This document shows positions 24,597 through 32,379 of a stretch of DNA of 36,970 nt, piece after piece. The stretch spans positions 1-36,970 of the forward strand of contig CAIOYD010000076.1 of the NCBI GenBank assembly GCA_903862415.1, written 5' to 3'. Below the pieces are notes generated by a model that searched no databases, was not told the DNA's origin, and saw only the letters and a list, made by a program, of their open reading frames with translations. Source of the stretch: an uncultured Oxalobacteraceae bacterium (GTDB lineage Bacteria > Pseudomonadota > Gammaproteobacteria > Burkholderiales > Burkholderiaceae_D). A program made the translations under genes and the position numbers. Numbering within the stretch: the first letter of the stretch is position 1; each line of letters starts with the position of its first letter.

Positions 24597-25056
24597 ACTA
24601 TTTTTACTGTTGTCTTTGCTGATGTTTAATCCCGGCGCACAGGCCAATACGGCGCAACCGCTGGCCGCTGATCCGGTGCTGGAAAAACGGGTCATGAATC
24701 TGTCGGAAGAATTGCGCTGTCTGGTATGTCAAAACCAGACGCTGGCCGATTCGCATGCCGATCTGGCGATCGATTTAAAAAATCAGGTACGTGAAAAACT
24801 TGCCACCGGTATGACCGATCAGGAAGTAGTGGATTATATGGTACAGCGCTATGGCGATTTTGTTTTGTATCGTCCGCGTCTGAAACCGGCCACCTGGTTG
24901 TTATGGTTCGGACCATTTTTGTTAATGATAGGTGGCCTGCTGATATTGGGTTTTAAATTGACCCGACGCAAAACCGCCGTTGAATTGTCGGACGCCGATA
25001 TGCAGCGTGCTGCAGGATTGCTCCATACCGCAGCAGATAAAAAGGATACAAAATGA
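24589..25056 (+). CDS. ccmH: Cytochrome c maturation protein CcmH (CycL type)
   Basis: 155 residues. Signal peptide (~1-19), redox motif LRCLVCQNQTLADSHADLA (C44, C47), the helical-bundle segment VREKLATGMTDQEVVDYMVQRYGDFVLYRP, then one C-terminal membrane helix (WLLWFGPFLLMIGGLLILGF). This is the short CcmH with the TPR part split off into the next gene (ccmI). It reduces apocytochrome and belongs to the ligase complex. It overlaps its neighbours on both sides. Confidence 0.95.
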   Translation: MHKLFLLLSLLMFNPGAQANTAQPLAADPVLEKRVMNLSEELRCLVCQNQTLADSHADLAIDLKNQVREKLATGMTDQEVVDYMVQRYGDFVLYRPRLKPATWLLWFGPFLLMIGGLLILGFKLTRRKTAVELSDADMQRAAGLLHTAADKKDTK

Positions 25057-26312
25057 TTGCATTTGCGATAGTTGCCGTCGTCATGGTGGCAGTTGCCCTG
25101 ATCTGTGTGTTGCCAGCGCTGCTGCGCAAACAGGACAGTACGCAACAGCATGTGGAGCGTGATCAGATCAATCTGTCCGTATTGCGCGACCAATTGCAGG
25201 AGCTCGATGCGGATCTGGATCGCGGCACGCTCGATGCGGCCTCGTTTGAAAGCTCGCAGCGTGAAATTGAGCATCGTCTGATTGAAGAGTTGCAACCTGC
25301 TGTTACTCCGGTTGCAGGAAAGCAGCGCTGGGCTGCGGTTGTCGTTGGACTGGCGGTGCCGGTGTTGGCGGTGTCGTTGTATTTCTTGCTCGGTAATGTT
25401 AACGCCTTGGATCCTGCCAAAGTCGCCCTGGCAGAACAAGGTCGTGAAGTGTCGGAAGCACAGATTCAGGCCATGGTGGTCGGCTTGGCGGAAAAATTAA
25501 AAACCCAGCCAGACAATATCGAAGGCTGGAATATGCTGGCGCGCTCGTATAACGCGCTGGGTAAATTCACCGAAGCCACCCAGGCTTACGCCCATCTGGT
25601 GAAGCTGGTGCCAACCAACGCCGATTATCTGGTCAGTTATGCCGACACTCTGGCAGTGACGCTGAACAAAAATCTGCAGGGTGAACCGGAAAAATTACTC
25701 AAACATGCGCTTGAGCTCGATCCGCAAAACGTTCGCGGACTGGCCTTGATCGGCAGTGCCGCGTTTGATCGTCAGGATTATAACGGTGCCATCGCTTACT
25801 GGAAAAAACTGTTGATTCTGGTCCCGCCGGATTCGGAAATGGCACGTTCTATTATGAGCAGTATCGGCGAAGCTCAGGCGTTGATGAGCGGTACGACTCC
25901 GTCTGCTCCGGCAGCATTGTCCGAGGCCGCACCTGTGGCGACTCCGGCAGCGCCCGTTGCTGCCATCGGTGCTCAGGTGTCTGGTATGGTCACGCTGTCG
26001 CCGCAGTTGAAAGCAGCGGTAGCGGATACCGATGTGGTGTTTATTTATGCCAAAGCAGCTCAGGGTCCACAATTTCCACTGGCCGTGTTGCGCAAACAGG
26101 TGAAGGATTTACCAGTCAGTTTTGTGCTCGACGACAGCATGGGTGTGGTGCCGAATGTCAAGTTATCTGATTATCCGCAACTCAAAGTCGGTGCGCGTAT
26201 CTCCAAATCTGGTAATGCGACACCCGCTGCGGGCGATCTTGAAGGCGTGATTGAAGCGGTTGCACTAGGCAGCAATAACCTGAAAATCGTGATCAATACT
26301 CAACGCAAGTAA
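25053..26312 (+). CDS. ccmI: Cytochrome c maturation protein CcmI (TPR apocytochrome chaperone)
   Basis: 419 residues. Two membrane helices (~1-20 and ~92-112) flank a cytoplasmic coiled segment (VERDQINLSVLRDQLQELDADLDRGTL), which is the CcmI N-terminal domain. TPR repeats follow in the periplasm (NIEGWNMLARSYNALGKFTEATQAYAHLV; NADYLVSYADTLAV; NVRGLALIGSAAFDRQDYNGAIAYWKKLL). An Ala/Pro linker leads to a C-terminal beta domain (VSGMVTLSPQLKAAVADTDVVFIYAKA). CcmI binds the C-terminal ends of apocytochromes and hands them to the ligase. It is the last gene of the operon, with a strong terminator after it. Confidence 0.94.
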   Translation: MIAFAIVAVVMVAVALICVLPALLRKQDSTQQHVERDQINLSVLRDQLQELDADLDRGTLDAASFESSQREIEHRLIEELQPAVTPVAGKQRWAAVVVGLAVPVLAVSLYFLLGNVNALDPAKVALAEQGREVSEAQIQAMVVGLAEKLKTQPDNIEGWNMLARSYNALGKFTEATQAYAHLVKLVPTNADYLVSYADTLAVTLNKNLQGEPEKLLKHALELDPQNVRGLALIGSAAFDRQDYNGAIAYWKKLLILVPPDSEMARSIMSSIGEAQALMSGTTPSAPAALSEAAPVATPAAPVAAIGAQVSGMVTLSPQLKAAVADTDVVFIYAKAAQGPQFPLAVLRKQVKDLPVSFVLDDSMGVVPNVKLSDYPQLKVGARISKSGNATPAAGDLEGVIEAVALGSNNLKIVINTQRK

Positions 26313-26335
26313 AGGCCTTACTGCTGCATTAAATA

Positions 26336-26375
26336 AAAGCGCCCGGTGATGAAAGTCAACGGGCGCTTTATTTTT
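26336..26375 (+). terminator. Rho-independent terminator of the ccm operon
   Basis: AAAGCGCCCG (26336-26345) pairs with CGGGCGCTTT (26360-26369) around a 14-base loop, followed by ATTTTTC. It ends the ccm transcript and separates it from ubiU. Confidence 0.88.
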
Positions 26376-26424
26376 CAGAAAAGTGCAACAATTTTCCTCT
26401 TGGCACTGTTCAGCGGCCAAAGTA

Positions 26425-26438
26425 TTGAGGGAGAACAA
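26425..26438. promoter_or_regulatory. Weak FNR/ANR-like box upstream of ubiU
   Basis: TTGAGGGAGAACAA matches TTGAT-N4-ATCAA at eight of ten positions and lies about 37 bases ahead of ubiU. Anaerobic control of ubiUVT by FNR-type regulators is known in other proteobacteria, which makes the weak match worth listing. Confidence 0.3.
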
Positions 26439-26474
26439 ATCGCCCGGGTGCCGATGTGACTACCATCGTTGCTT

Positions 26475-27479
26475 ATGAAAACTATTGATCTGGTAGCCCC
26501 GGCCGGCAGTCTGGTGGCACTTAAAGCGGCCATCGATAAAGGTGCCGATGCGGTCTATCTTGGCCTGAAAAATGCCACTAATGCACGCAATTTTGGCGGC
26601 CTCAATTTTGGTGAGGCCGATATTCGCGCCGGTGTCGAGTATGCCCATGCCCGAAACCGATCGGTTTTGTTTGCCATTAATACCTATCCGCAAACCCGGG
26701 CGGTGCAGGAATGGCGCTCAGCCCTTGATACCGCCGTCAAAATGGGTGCTGATGCAGTTATTCTGGCTGATCCGGGTCTGATGGCCTATGCGCGCGATAA
26801 ACACCCTGAGCTGCGTTTGCATCTGTCGGTACAGGGCTCAGCCACCACGGTCGATGCCATCGAACTCATGCGCGAACAGTTCAATATCAAACGTGCCGTC
26901 TTGCCTCGGGTGCTGACTCTGCCGGAAATTGAAAAAATCGTCCGCCAAACTTCGGTGGAAATCGAAGTCTTTGGCTTTGGCAGTCTGTGTGTCATGGCCG
27001 AAGGCCGCTGTCTGCTGTCGAGTTACGTCACCGGCGATTCACCCAACAACAAAGGGGTGTGTTCGCCCGCACATGCGGTGAGCTGGCAGGAAGAAAATCA
27101 CACCATGTATGCGCGCCTGTCTGGCACCCTGATCGATATTTATGCGCCGGGAGAACCGGCTGGCTATCCCACCCTGTGCAAAGGGCGCTTTGAAGTCGAA
27201 GGCGAGCTCGACTATGCACTCGAAGAACCGACTAGCTTAAATGCGATCGGACTTTTGCCGCAGTTAGTAAATATGGGGATTTCCGCCATCAAGATAGAAG
27301 GACGGCAGCGCAGCCCGAATTATGTCTCGCAGGTCGTGGGCACTCTCAGAGCGGCGCTCGATGCGGCGCTCAAAGATCCGGTGCGTTATTCACCCCGAGC
27401 TGACTGGATGAGCACCTTGGCCAAACATGCCGAAGGATCACAGGTAACCCAGGGTGCTTTTGAACGTCCGTGGAAATAA
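26475..27479 (+). CDS. ubiU: O2-independent ubiquinone hydroxylation protein UbiU (peptidase U32 family)
   Basis: 334 residues from the ATG at 26475. The start MKTIDLVAPAGSLVALKAAIDKGADAVYLG is typical of YhbU/UbiU. The four cysteines that hold the 4Fe-4S cluster are present at C172, C179, C196 and C235 (LCVMAEGRC, GVCSPAH, TLCKGRF), with the same spacing as in E. coli UbiU. UbiU and UbiV together perform the hydroxylation steps of ubiquinone synthesis without oxygen, using prephenate as hydroxyl donor in the known system. ubiV starts two bases after the ubiU stop codon. The C-terminus is normal in length. Confidence 0.94.
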   Translation: MKTIDLVAPAGSLVALKAAIDKGADAVYLGLKNATNARNFGGLNFGEADIRAGVEYAHARNRSVLFAINTYPQTRAVQEWRSALDTAVKMGADAVILADPGLMAYARDKHPELRLHLSVQGSATTVDAIELMREQFNIKRAVLPRVLTLPEIEKIVRQTSVEIEVFGFGSLCVMAEGRCLLSSYVTGDSPNNKGVCSPAHAVSWQEENHTMYARLSGTLIDIYAPGEPAGYPTLCKGRFEVEGELDYALEEPTSLNAIGLLPQLVNMGISAIKIEGRQRSPNYVSQVVGTLRAALDAALKDPVRYSPRADWMSTLAKHAEGSQVTQGAFERPWK

Positions 27480-27480
27480 T

Positions 27481-28383
27481 ATGACCTTACCCAAATTATC
27501 GCTCGCACCGTTGTCCTTTTTCTGGTCCAAGGCCGACACCCAGGCTTTTTACATTGCCATGCTCGACACGCCGGTGGATATTATTTATCTCGGTGAAGTC
27601 GTTTGTTCGCGGCGCCATTTAATGAAACCCGATGACTGGTTTGAGCTCGCCGGTGAACTGACCGCGGCTGGTAAAAATGTGGTCATGTCGAGTCAGATTT
27701 TAATTGACAATGAATCCGATCGGCGCAGCATGCATCGACAGATTGAACGCGCTCAGGCGGCCCAGATCGAGGTGGAAGCCAACGATTTCAGCGCCGTGCG
27801 CGCACTGCATCAGCTGCAGTATCCGTTTATCGCCGGCCCACATCTGAATGTGTATCATGCCGATACACTGAACTGGCTCGCCGGTCTGGGTGCCAAACGG
27901 TTTTCGCCGCCGTTTGAAATGTCCGGTGCCGATCTGGCGTCCCTGCAGCAAACCCGTCCCGAAGGAATCGAAACTGAAGTGCAGGTCTGGGGACGGATGG
28001 CGCTGGCGTTTTCGGCCCGCTGCTTTACTGCGCGCCATCATCGCTTAAAAAAAGACAGCTGCGAATTCCGCTGTGATGCCTATCCGGATGGACTGGCACT
28101 GGCTACGCGCGATGGCAAGCAGTTTTTGAATCTCAATGGTATTCAAACCCAAAGTGCCACCTGTCTGGATCTGGGCGCACAATTACCCGAGCTCGCTGCC
28201 ATGCAGGTCGATATTCTGCGCCTGCAGCCGCAGTCGCAACATATGGCAGAAATTTTGGCCGTATTTGCGGCTGCCCGTAACAGCAAGAGTGCCGCGCACG
28301 TGCCTGACAGTGCACTGCCACCGAATGCCGCCCGCAGCAATGGTTATTGGTTTGATACCGCCGGTATGCAATGGGCATCCTGA
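27481..28383 (+). CDS. ubiV: O2-independent ubiquinone hydroxylation protein UbiV (peptidase U32 family)
   Basis: 300 residues from the ATG at 27481; the frame is open back to 27454, but that region lies inside ubiU. Cluster cysteines C42 (GEVVCSRR), C181, C194 and C198 (ARCFTARHHRLKKDSCEFRC) match the four ligands of E. coli UbiV within one to three positions. It forms a heterodimer with UbiU for anaerobic ubiquinone synthesis. The coupling to ubiU and to ubiT downstream gives the standard ubiUVT set in one run, which fits a bacterium that uses ubiquinone under anoxic respiration. Confidence 0.94.
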   Translation: MTLPKLSLAPLSFFWSKADTQAFYIAMLDTPVDIIYLGEVVCSRRHLMKPDDWFELAGELTAAGKNVVMSSQILIDNESDRRSMHRQIERAQAAQIEVEANDFSAVRALHQLQYPFIAGPHLNVYHADTLNWLAGLGAKRFSPPFEMSGADLASLQQTRPEGIETEVQVWGRMALAFSARCFTARHHRLKKDSCEFRCDAYPDGLALATRDGKQFLNLNGIQTQSATCLDLGAQLPELAAMQVDILRLQPQSQHMAEILAVFAAARNSKSAAHVPDSALPPNAARSNGYWFDTAGMQWAS

Positions 28384-28410
28384 TGAAGATAATGTTGACA
28401 GAGGCAGATT

Positions 28411-28848
28411 ATGCATTTGACTGATTTTCGTTTCCCAGCCCTTTTTGGCCGTCTGGGCAAGTTGATTCCTGCACCACTGGCCAGTGCACCCTTGTTAATC
28501 ATGCTTGACATAGCCCGTCGGCGCGAATGGCTGCTGGCACCCGAGACGCTGTACGGCAAATGCTTTCAGATTCAGATAGAAGATATGGGCTTGACGATTC
28601 AGTTTGTCTGCGATCAGGGTAAATTCAAACCGCGCCGTAGCAACGCTGTTGACGTGGACGTACGCTTATCCGCCATGGCAGCCGATTTCTTCCAGCTGGC
28701 CTCGGGCATGGCTGACGCCGATACGCTGTTTTTTCAGCGCAAACTGAAAATCGAAGGCGATACCGAACTCGGTGTCGCCGTCAAATACTGGCTTGATGCC
28801 AGTGAACGGCCTGAGTGGCTCAATCAGCTGGCTGATAAATTAGCCTGA
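28411..28848 (+). CDS. ubiT: Ubiquinone biosynthesis accessory factor UbiT (SCP2 domain)
   Basis: 145 residues with a SCP2-type lipid-binding fold. YGKCFQIQIEDMGLTIQFVCDQGKF, then VDVDVRLSAMAADFFQLASGMADADTLFFQRKLKIEGDTELGVAVKYWLDA is the YhbT/UbiT pattern. In E. coli UbiT is the anaerobic counterpart of UbiJ and is thought to hold the hydrophobic quinone precursors for the Ubi enzymes. It follows ubiV by 27 bases with an AGAGG-like ribosome binding site. Confidence 0.93.
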   Translation: MHLTDFRFPALFGRLGKLIPAPLASAPLLIMLDIARRREWLLAPETLYGKCFQIQIEDMGLTIQFVCDQGKFKPRRSNAVDVDVRLSAMAADFFQLASGMADADTLFFQRKLKIEGDTELGVAVKYWLDASERPEWLNQLADKLA

Positions 28849-29083
28849 GCTGTCAAATTCTCCCTCTCATGAGTTGCCTTAACGTCAATGAGAAAAATTC
28901 CTGTAGTTACTTTACGTGTTATTACGATTATATGATGAACCGTGAATCGGCATAATTGAAACTGGACTGTTGGCGTGACGCAGTGCCTGCTGACAGAATG
29001 TTGAGCTGAATAAAGTTTGGTGGGAGTGGTCTGTCCTGGTGAGTTTTGTTCCGGCTTGTTTTTTCAGTGTAAAGGAATATACA

Positions 29084-30256
29084 ATGCATTCCATTTCGTC
29101 AAATCTGCCAGCTCCAGCTCCAAGCAACATTCAGTTGGAAAACACCTCGCTCAAGACCCTCATTCGGGCGGCGACCCGTGAGGGAGTTTATGAAAAACAT
29201 GAGAATGCCTATGATGCCGTGGCCGACTATGATAAATCGCTTTCCGCCACGATTGCCGCCAGCACCTCGATATTCAGTGCGTTTACATCATTGATTTTGT
29301 ATGTACTACATCACGGCAGTGTCACCCGCAGCAAGCATACCGATCTGACGACGATTTTCAGGGAAATGTTGGTTAATCAGAAAGATAACGATGAAGTCAT
29401 CCTTGGTAATTTAAAAATAGCCCGGCATCGTAATTATGTGGAGTTTTCCAAACTGGATACTAATGAGGCGCAGCTTATAAATATTTCTATGGAAAAATTA
29501 AGAGAAAATTTTAACAACGATTTTCAAATTTATGTAAAAAGACTTAAGGAATCCGGTCAGGAGCTGCCGGAAAAGGTGCAAAACTTGCAAAGTGAGCTGC
29601 AAAGAATTGCACCCCCAATAAGGGAAGAGAACGTAACTGGTTCTATTATTTTGGACAATGACAATACTATATCCAAATTACAGCAACCAAAAAGCAACGA
29701 CCCGCAAACCAAGACTTACAGTGCGATCTCTGATCCTGAGGTTAACCTCAAGAGCAAAACAACGCCTTTAGATGATGAATTCAGTTGGACAGATTCAGAC
29801 GAAGAATTACTTAAACAAGAATCATTTAATTCAAACCAAAGAGAGTTTAATTATTTGTATCCTCATCAAATATCTCTTGCTTATTCGAAACAAACTATTG
29901 CGGAGGATATTAAAACCGTTAAATTTTTTCAAACAGAACTTGATACAAACCATGGATTTGGATCGGTAATTTTGTACAGTAGTAAATTGTTGAAGGACAT
30001 CGATGATCAAGAGGTAATTGTTGTTGAATTTCCGCAGAATCAAATCGAATCAGTCTGGCAAAAATGCGGTATCTTTGTTGGTAACAATACGGTAGGTAAA
30101 ATCAAACTTCTTTTGCACAATAATTTGCTACTTGAAACCCCCCCGGAGTTTGAAAAACAAGTTTGGAATTTTAAAATCGAATTTTCAGTGGAGTCTGAAG
30201 CGAGTCGGCAGGCTGTGGAAGAATTGAAAAATCAATTTGCAGTTCTTAAAAAATGA
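29084..30256 (+). CDS. Uncharacterised orphan protein
   Basis: 390 residues from the ATG at 29084, chosen because AAAGGAA precedes it; the frame extends upstream to 29039 without a ribosome binding site. I do not recognise a family. Visible features: a Pro/Ser-rich N-terminus, an apparently amphipathic region (LKTLIRAATREGVYEKHENAY), one hydrophobic segment near 54-76 (ATIAASTSIFSAFTSLILYVL), then long charged helical stretches with likely coiled coil, a low-complexity Ser/Asp/Gln region (~200-260), and a more compact C-terminal half. From about 29400 the coding sequence is clearly AT-richer than its neighbours, which suggests recent transfer. It stands alone, without an operon partner, between ubiT and a convergent tetR gene. 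Function is unknown; an effector- or toxin-like secreted role is possible but not supported by any motif. Confidence 0.7.
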   Translation: MHSISSNLPAPAPSNIQLENTSLKTLIRAATREGVYEKHENAYDAVADYDKSLSATIAASTSIFSAFTSLILYVLHHGSVTRSKHTDLTTIFREMLVNQKDNDEVILGNLKIARHRNYVEFSKLDTNEAQLINISMEKLRENFNNDFQIYVKRLKESGQELPEKVQNLQSELQRIAPPIREENVTGSIILDNDNTISKLQQPKSNDPQTKTYSAISDPEVNLKSKTTPLDDEFSWTDSDEELLKQESFNSNQREFNYLYPHQISLAYSKQTIAEDIKTVKFFQTELDTNHGFGSVILYSSKLLKDIDDQEVIVVEFPQNQIESVWQKCGIFVGNNTVGKIKLLLHNNLLLETPPEFEKQVWNFKIEFSVESEASRQAVEELKNQFAVLKK

Positions 30257-30320
30257 GCCTCAAGCGACGATGATTTCAGGACATTTATGTAACGGTTTTC
30301 ACTTTCATAGGTCGTTGTTT

Positions 30321-30356
30321 ACTGTCTATGGGGTCACGTGTGTTTCTATAGACAGT
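30321..30356. repeat. Inverted repeat between the orphan gene and tetR
   Basis: ACTGTCTAT (30321-30329) and ATAGACAGT (30348-30356) are perfect 9-bp arms around an 18-base spacer in the convergent gap. There is no T-tract, so a normal terminator is unlikely. It could be a transcription barrier, an element scar or a factor-binding site. Confidence 0.45.
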
Positions 30357-30397
30357 TCAACGCAAAATCACAATAACTTCATGCATTGTTCAGGCCT

Positions 30398-31120
30398 TTA
30401 TTTTTTTGCGGGCAGGAGTTTTTCTTTAACTCGCTCAATGATGCACTTTTTTTGGAATACCTCAACTTCGGGCAAGGGCTGCAGCTCACCTGTGGCAATA
30501 CGCTGAGCCTCGTCAGCTGAAATTCCCAAAGAGCGCAAAATAAACTCGGCCGTATCCGAACCCGCATCACGCCAGGTTTTATGACCTTCCAGCACGACCA
30601 TCATCGAAGCAATGACGCTGCCGCCTATCATGGCGACGATGCTGGGGAGTTGCTCGGGACGAAATTGATAACGACCGAGCTCTGAACCACTAATCAAATC
30701 CTGCATCGACGGCCCGTTCCAGATATTGCGCAGTGAATCATTGGTGAGTGAAAAGCGAATTAAAAACCGTCCCCAATCCGGTTCGTCATGGGCGCGTCGG
30801 ATAAATAGCCGGATACCATTGGCCAGACGTTCCGCCGGATCCTCAATCGGTTCAAAAAATTTAACCGTGCGGGTTAGCATTTCAACAGCCAGCTGACAGG
30901 CGATTTCTTCAAACAGCAATTCAGGTGAACTCAGGTTGTTATAAATCGTGCCCCGGGCTACGGATGCCGCCTGAGCCAGATCACTGACATTGACCTGACT
31001 GACCCCTTTTTCAGCAAACAGTCGCAGTGCGGCTTTATGTATGCGTTTGCGTGCCGGATTCATCGTGTCCAAAAAATACTCCTGTTGCTTCAGATTCGGT
31101 GATTGAACACTTTTGTTCAT
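30398..31120 (-). CDS. TetR-family transcriptional regulator
   Basis: 240 residues. The N-terminal TetR_N helix-turn-helix spans about 24-70 (RKRIHKAALRLFAEKGVSQVNVSDLAQAASVARGTIYNNL). The C-terminal ligand domain is variable, as usual. A ~20-residue N-terminal extension precedes the DNA-binding domain. It is transcribed away from the adjacent RND efflux operon, with two matching dyads between them, one overlapping its own start codon. This layout indicates a local repressor of the pump and of itself. The inducer cannot be told from sequence. Confidence 0.92.
   Translation of the reverse strand: MNKSVQSPNLKQQEYFLDTMNPARKRIHKAALRLFAEKGVSQVNVSDLAQAASVARGTIYNNLSSPELLFEEIACQLAVEMLTRTVKFFEPIEDPAERLANGIRLFIRRAHDEPDWGRFLIRFSLTNDSLRNIWNGPSMQDLISGSELGRYQFRPEQLPSIVAMIGGSVIASMMVVLEGHKTWRDAGSDTAEFILRSLGISADEAQRIATGELQPLPEVEVFQKKCIIERVKEKLLPAKK
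31102..31120. promoter_or_regulatory. TetR operator 1, overlapping the tetR start codon
   Basis: ATTGAACA-CTTT-TGTTCAT: arms TGAACA and TGTTCA are perfect around a four-base spacer. The right arm runs into the ATG (31118-31120, minus). Same arms and spacing as operator 2. Confidence 0.65.
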
Positions 31121-31161
31121 TTATTGTCAATTATTTTAAAACGGAATGTCATAAATGAAAA

Positions 31162-31185
31162 ATATTGAACACATATGTTCAATAT
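31162..31185. promoter_or_regulatory. TetR operator 2, in the divergent intergenic region
   Basis: ATATTGAACA (31162-31171) and TGTTCAATAT (31176-31185) are perfect 10-bp arms around CATA. It lies between tetR and the efflux operon. A further, related dyad, ATTCAA-N6-TTGAAT, sits at 31214-31231. Confidence 0.75.
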
Positions 31186-31293
31186 AATTCATAATTACGC
31201 TAAATCTCTAATTATTCAATAGTTCTTGAATTGCTCAACAGCAGAGTATAAACATAGTCATAAAACAGTCATTTCATTCTCAGGAACAGTGTA

Positions 31294-32379
31294 ATGCGTA
31301 AACTACCTAATGTGATTTGGATACCGGTGATGCTGGTTTCATTAATCTCTTGCTCTAAAAATCAGGATCAGACCGCTACCGAAATGCCCAGACCGGTGAG
31401 AACCAGTGTGGTGACTAGTGGCACCAATGCCTCGACCTCGGCGTTTTCCGGCGAAGTCAAAGCGCGGCATGAAAATAAATTGAGTTTCCGTGTCGCAGGG
31501 AAGATATTGGCACGCAACGTAGAACTGGGCAGCCATGTCCTGCGCGGTCAGACCTTGCTGAAATTGGATGTCATTCAGGAAGCATTGCAGCTCAGTGCGG
31601 CCAGCGCCGATCTGGTGGCAGCCAAAAAAAGGCAGGAACAACTTGAGTTGGATTTGAGCAGAACCCAGCAGCTGTTGGCCAAAAATTTTGCTTCCCAGGC
31701 CGAAGTTGATCAACAAAAACTGGCGCTGGTCGAAGCCAGGGCGGGCTTGCAGGCAGCCACGGCGCGTTATGACATGAATCAAAATCAGCAGGCATTTGCA
31801 GAATTGAAGGCCGAGCGCAGCGGTGTGGTTTCAGAACTGCTGGTCGAAGCCGGGCAGGTGGTGGCCGCCGGACAGCCTGTCGTGGTGGTGGCCGCCGATG
31901 GTGAACGCGATGTGATCGTCAGTGTTCCCGAATCGCGTATCGATGAAATTCGTCATGCCAGATCAATGACGATTACGCTCTGGGCGCTGCCGGGCAAACA
32001 ATTCGAAGGCTCTCTGCGCGAACTCGCACCCGACACCGAAAGTGCTACCCGAACCTATCAGGCTAAAATCGCCATCAACCATCCGGATGAACAAATCCGT
32101 CTGGGGATGACAGCTTCGGTACAAACAAAAAATACGCTGGCAGACAATGCCATCCGCATTCCGATGACGGCCATCTATGACAATAGCGGGCATGCCACCG
32201 TGTGGGTGTTGAACCGCAAAACCTCACAGGTAACTAATCGCGCCGTAGAAATCGCCCCGGCACAGGGCGAATCGGTGCTGGTGACCAAAGGACTCACTGC
32301 CGGTGAGATCATCATCATCGCGGGTGTGCATTTGCTGCATGAAGGCCAGAAAGTGTTAATGCCAGAGATTGCGCCATGA
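31294..32379 (+). CDS. RND efflux periplasmic adaptor (membrane fusion lipoprotein)
   Basis: 361 residues. A lipoprotein signal peptide ends with lipobox LISC (C20), so the mature protein is anchored by lipid in the inner membrane. The barrel-sandwich/lipoyl halves (FSGEVKARHENKLSFRVAGKI; AERSGVVSELLVEAGQVVAAGQPVVVV) flank an alpha-helical hairpin (~95-160). The beta-barrel domain and membrane-proximal domain follow. It bridges the RND pump and the outer-membrane channel. Its end overlaps the pump gene by four bases. Substrate is unknown. Confidence 0.93.
   Translation: MRKLPNVIWIPVMLVSLISCSKNQDQTATEMPRPVRTSVVTSGTNASTSAFSGEVKARHENKLSFRVAGKILARNVELGSHVLRGQTLLKLDVIQEALQLSAASADLVAAKKRQEQLELDLSRTQQLLAKNFASQAEVDQQKLALVEARAGLQAATARYDMNQNQQAFAELKAERSGVVSELLVEAGQVVAAGQPVVVVAADGERDVIVSVPESRIDEIRHARSMTITLWALPGKQFEGSLRELAPDTESATRTYQAKIAINHPDEQIRLGMTASVQTKNTLADNAIRIPMTAIYDNSGHATVWVLNRKTSQVTNRAVEIAPAQGESVLVTKGLTAGEIIIIAGVHLLHEGQKVLMPEIAP

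Noticed and set aside
24849-25439. Minus-strand 196-codon frame over ccmH/ccmI.
   Set aside because: Shadow of two well-supported genes.
28849-29083. Possible terminator after ubiT (TCTCAT ... ATGAGA).
   Set aside because: The arms are short, the pairing is ambiguous and the T-tract is missing; nothing else was recognised in this gap.
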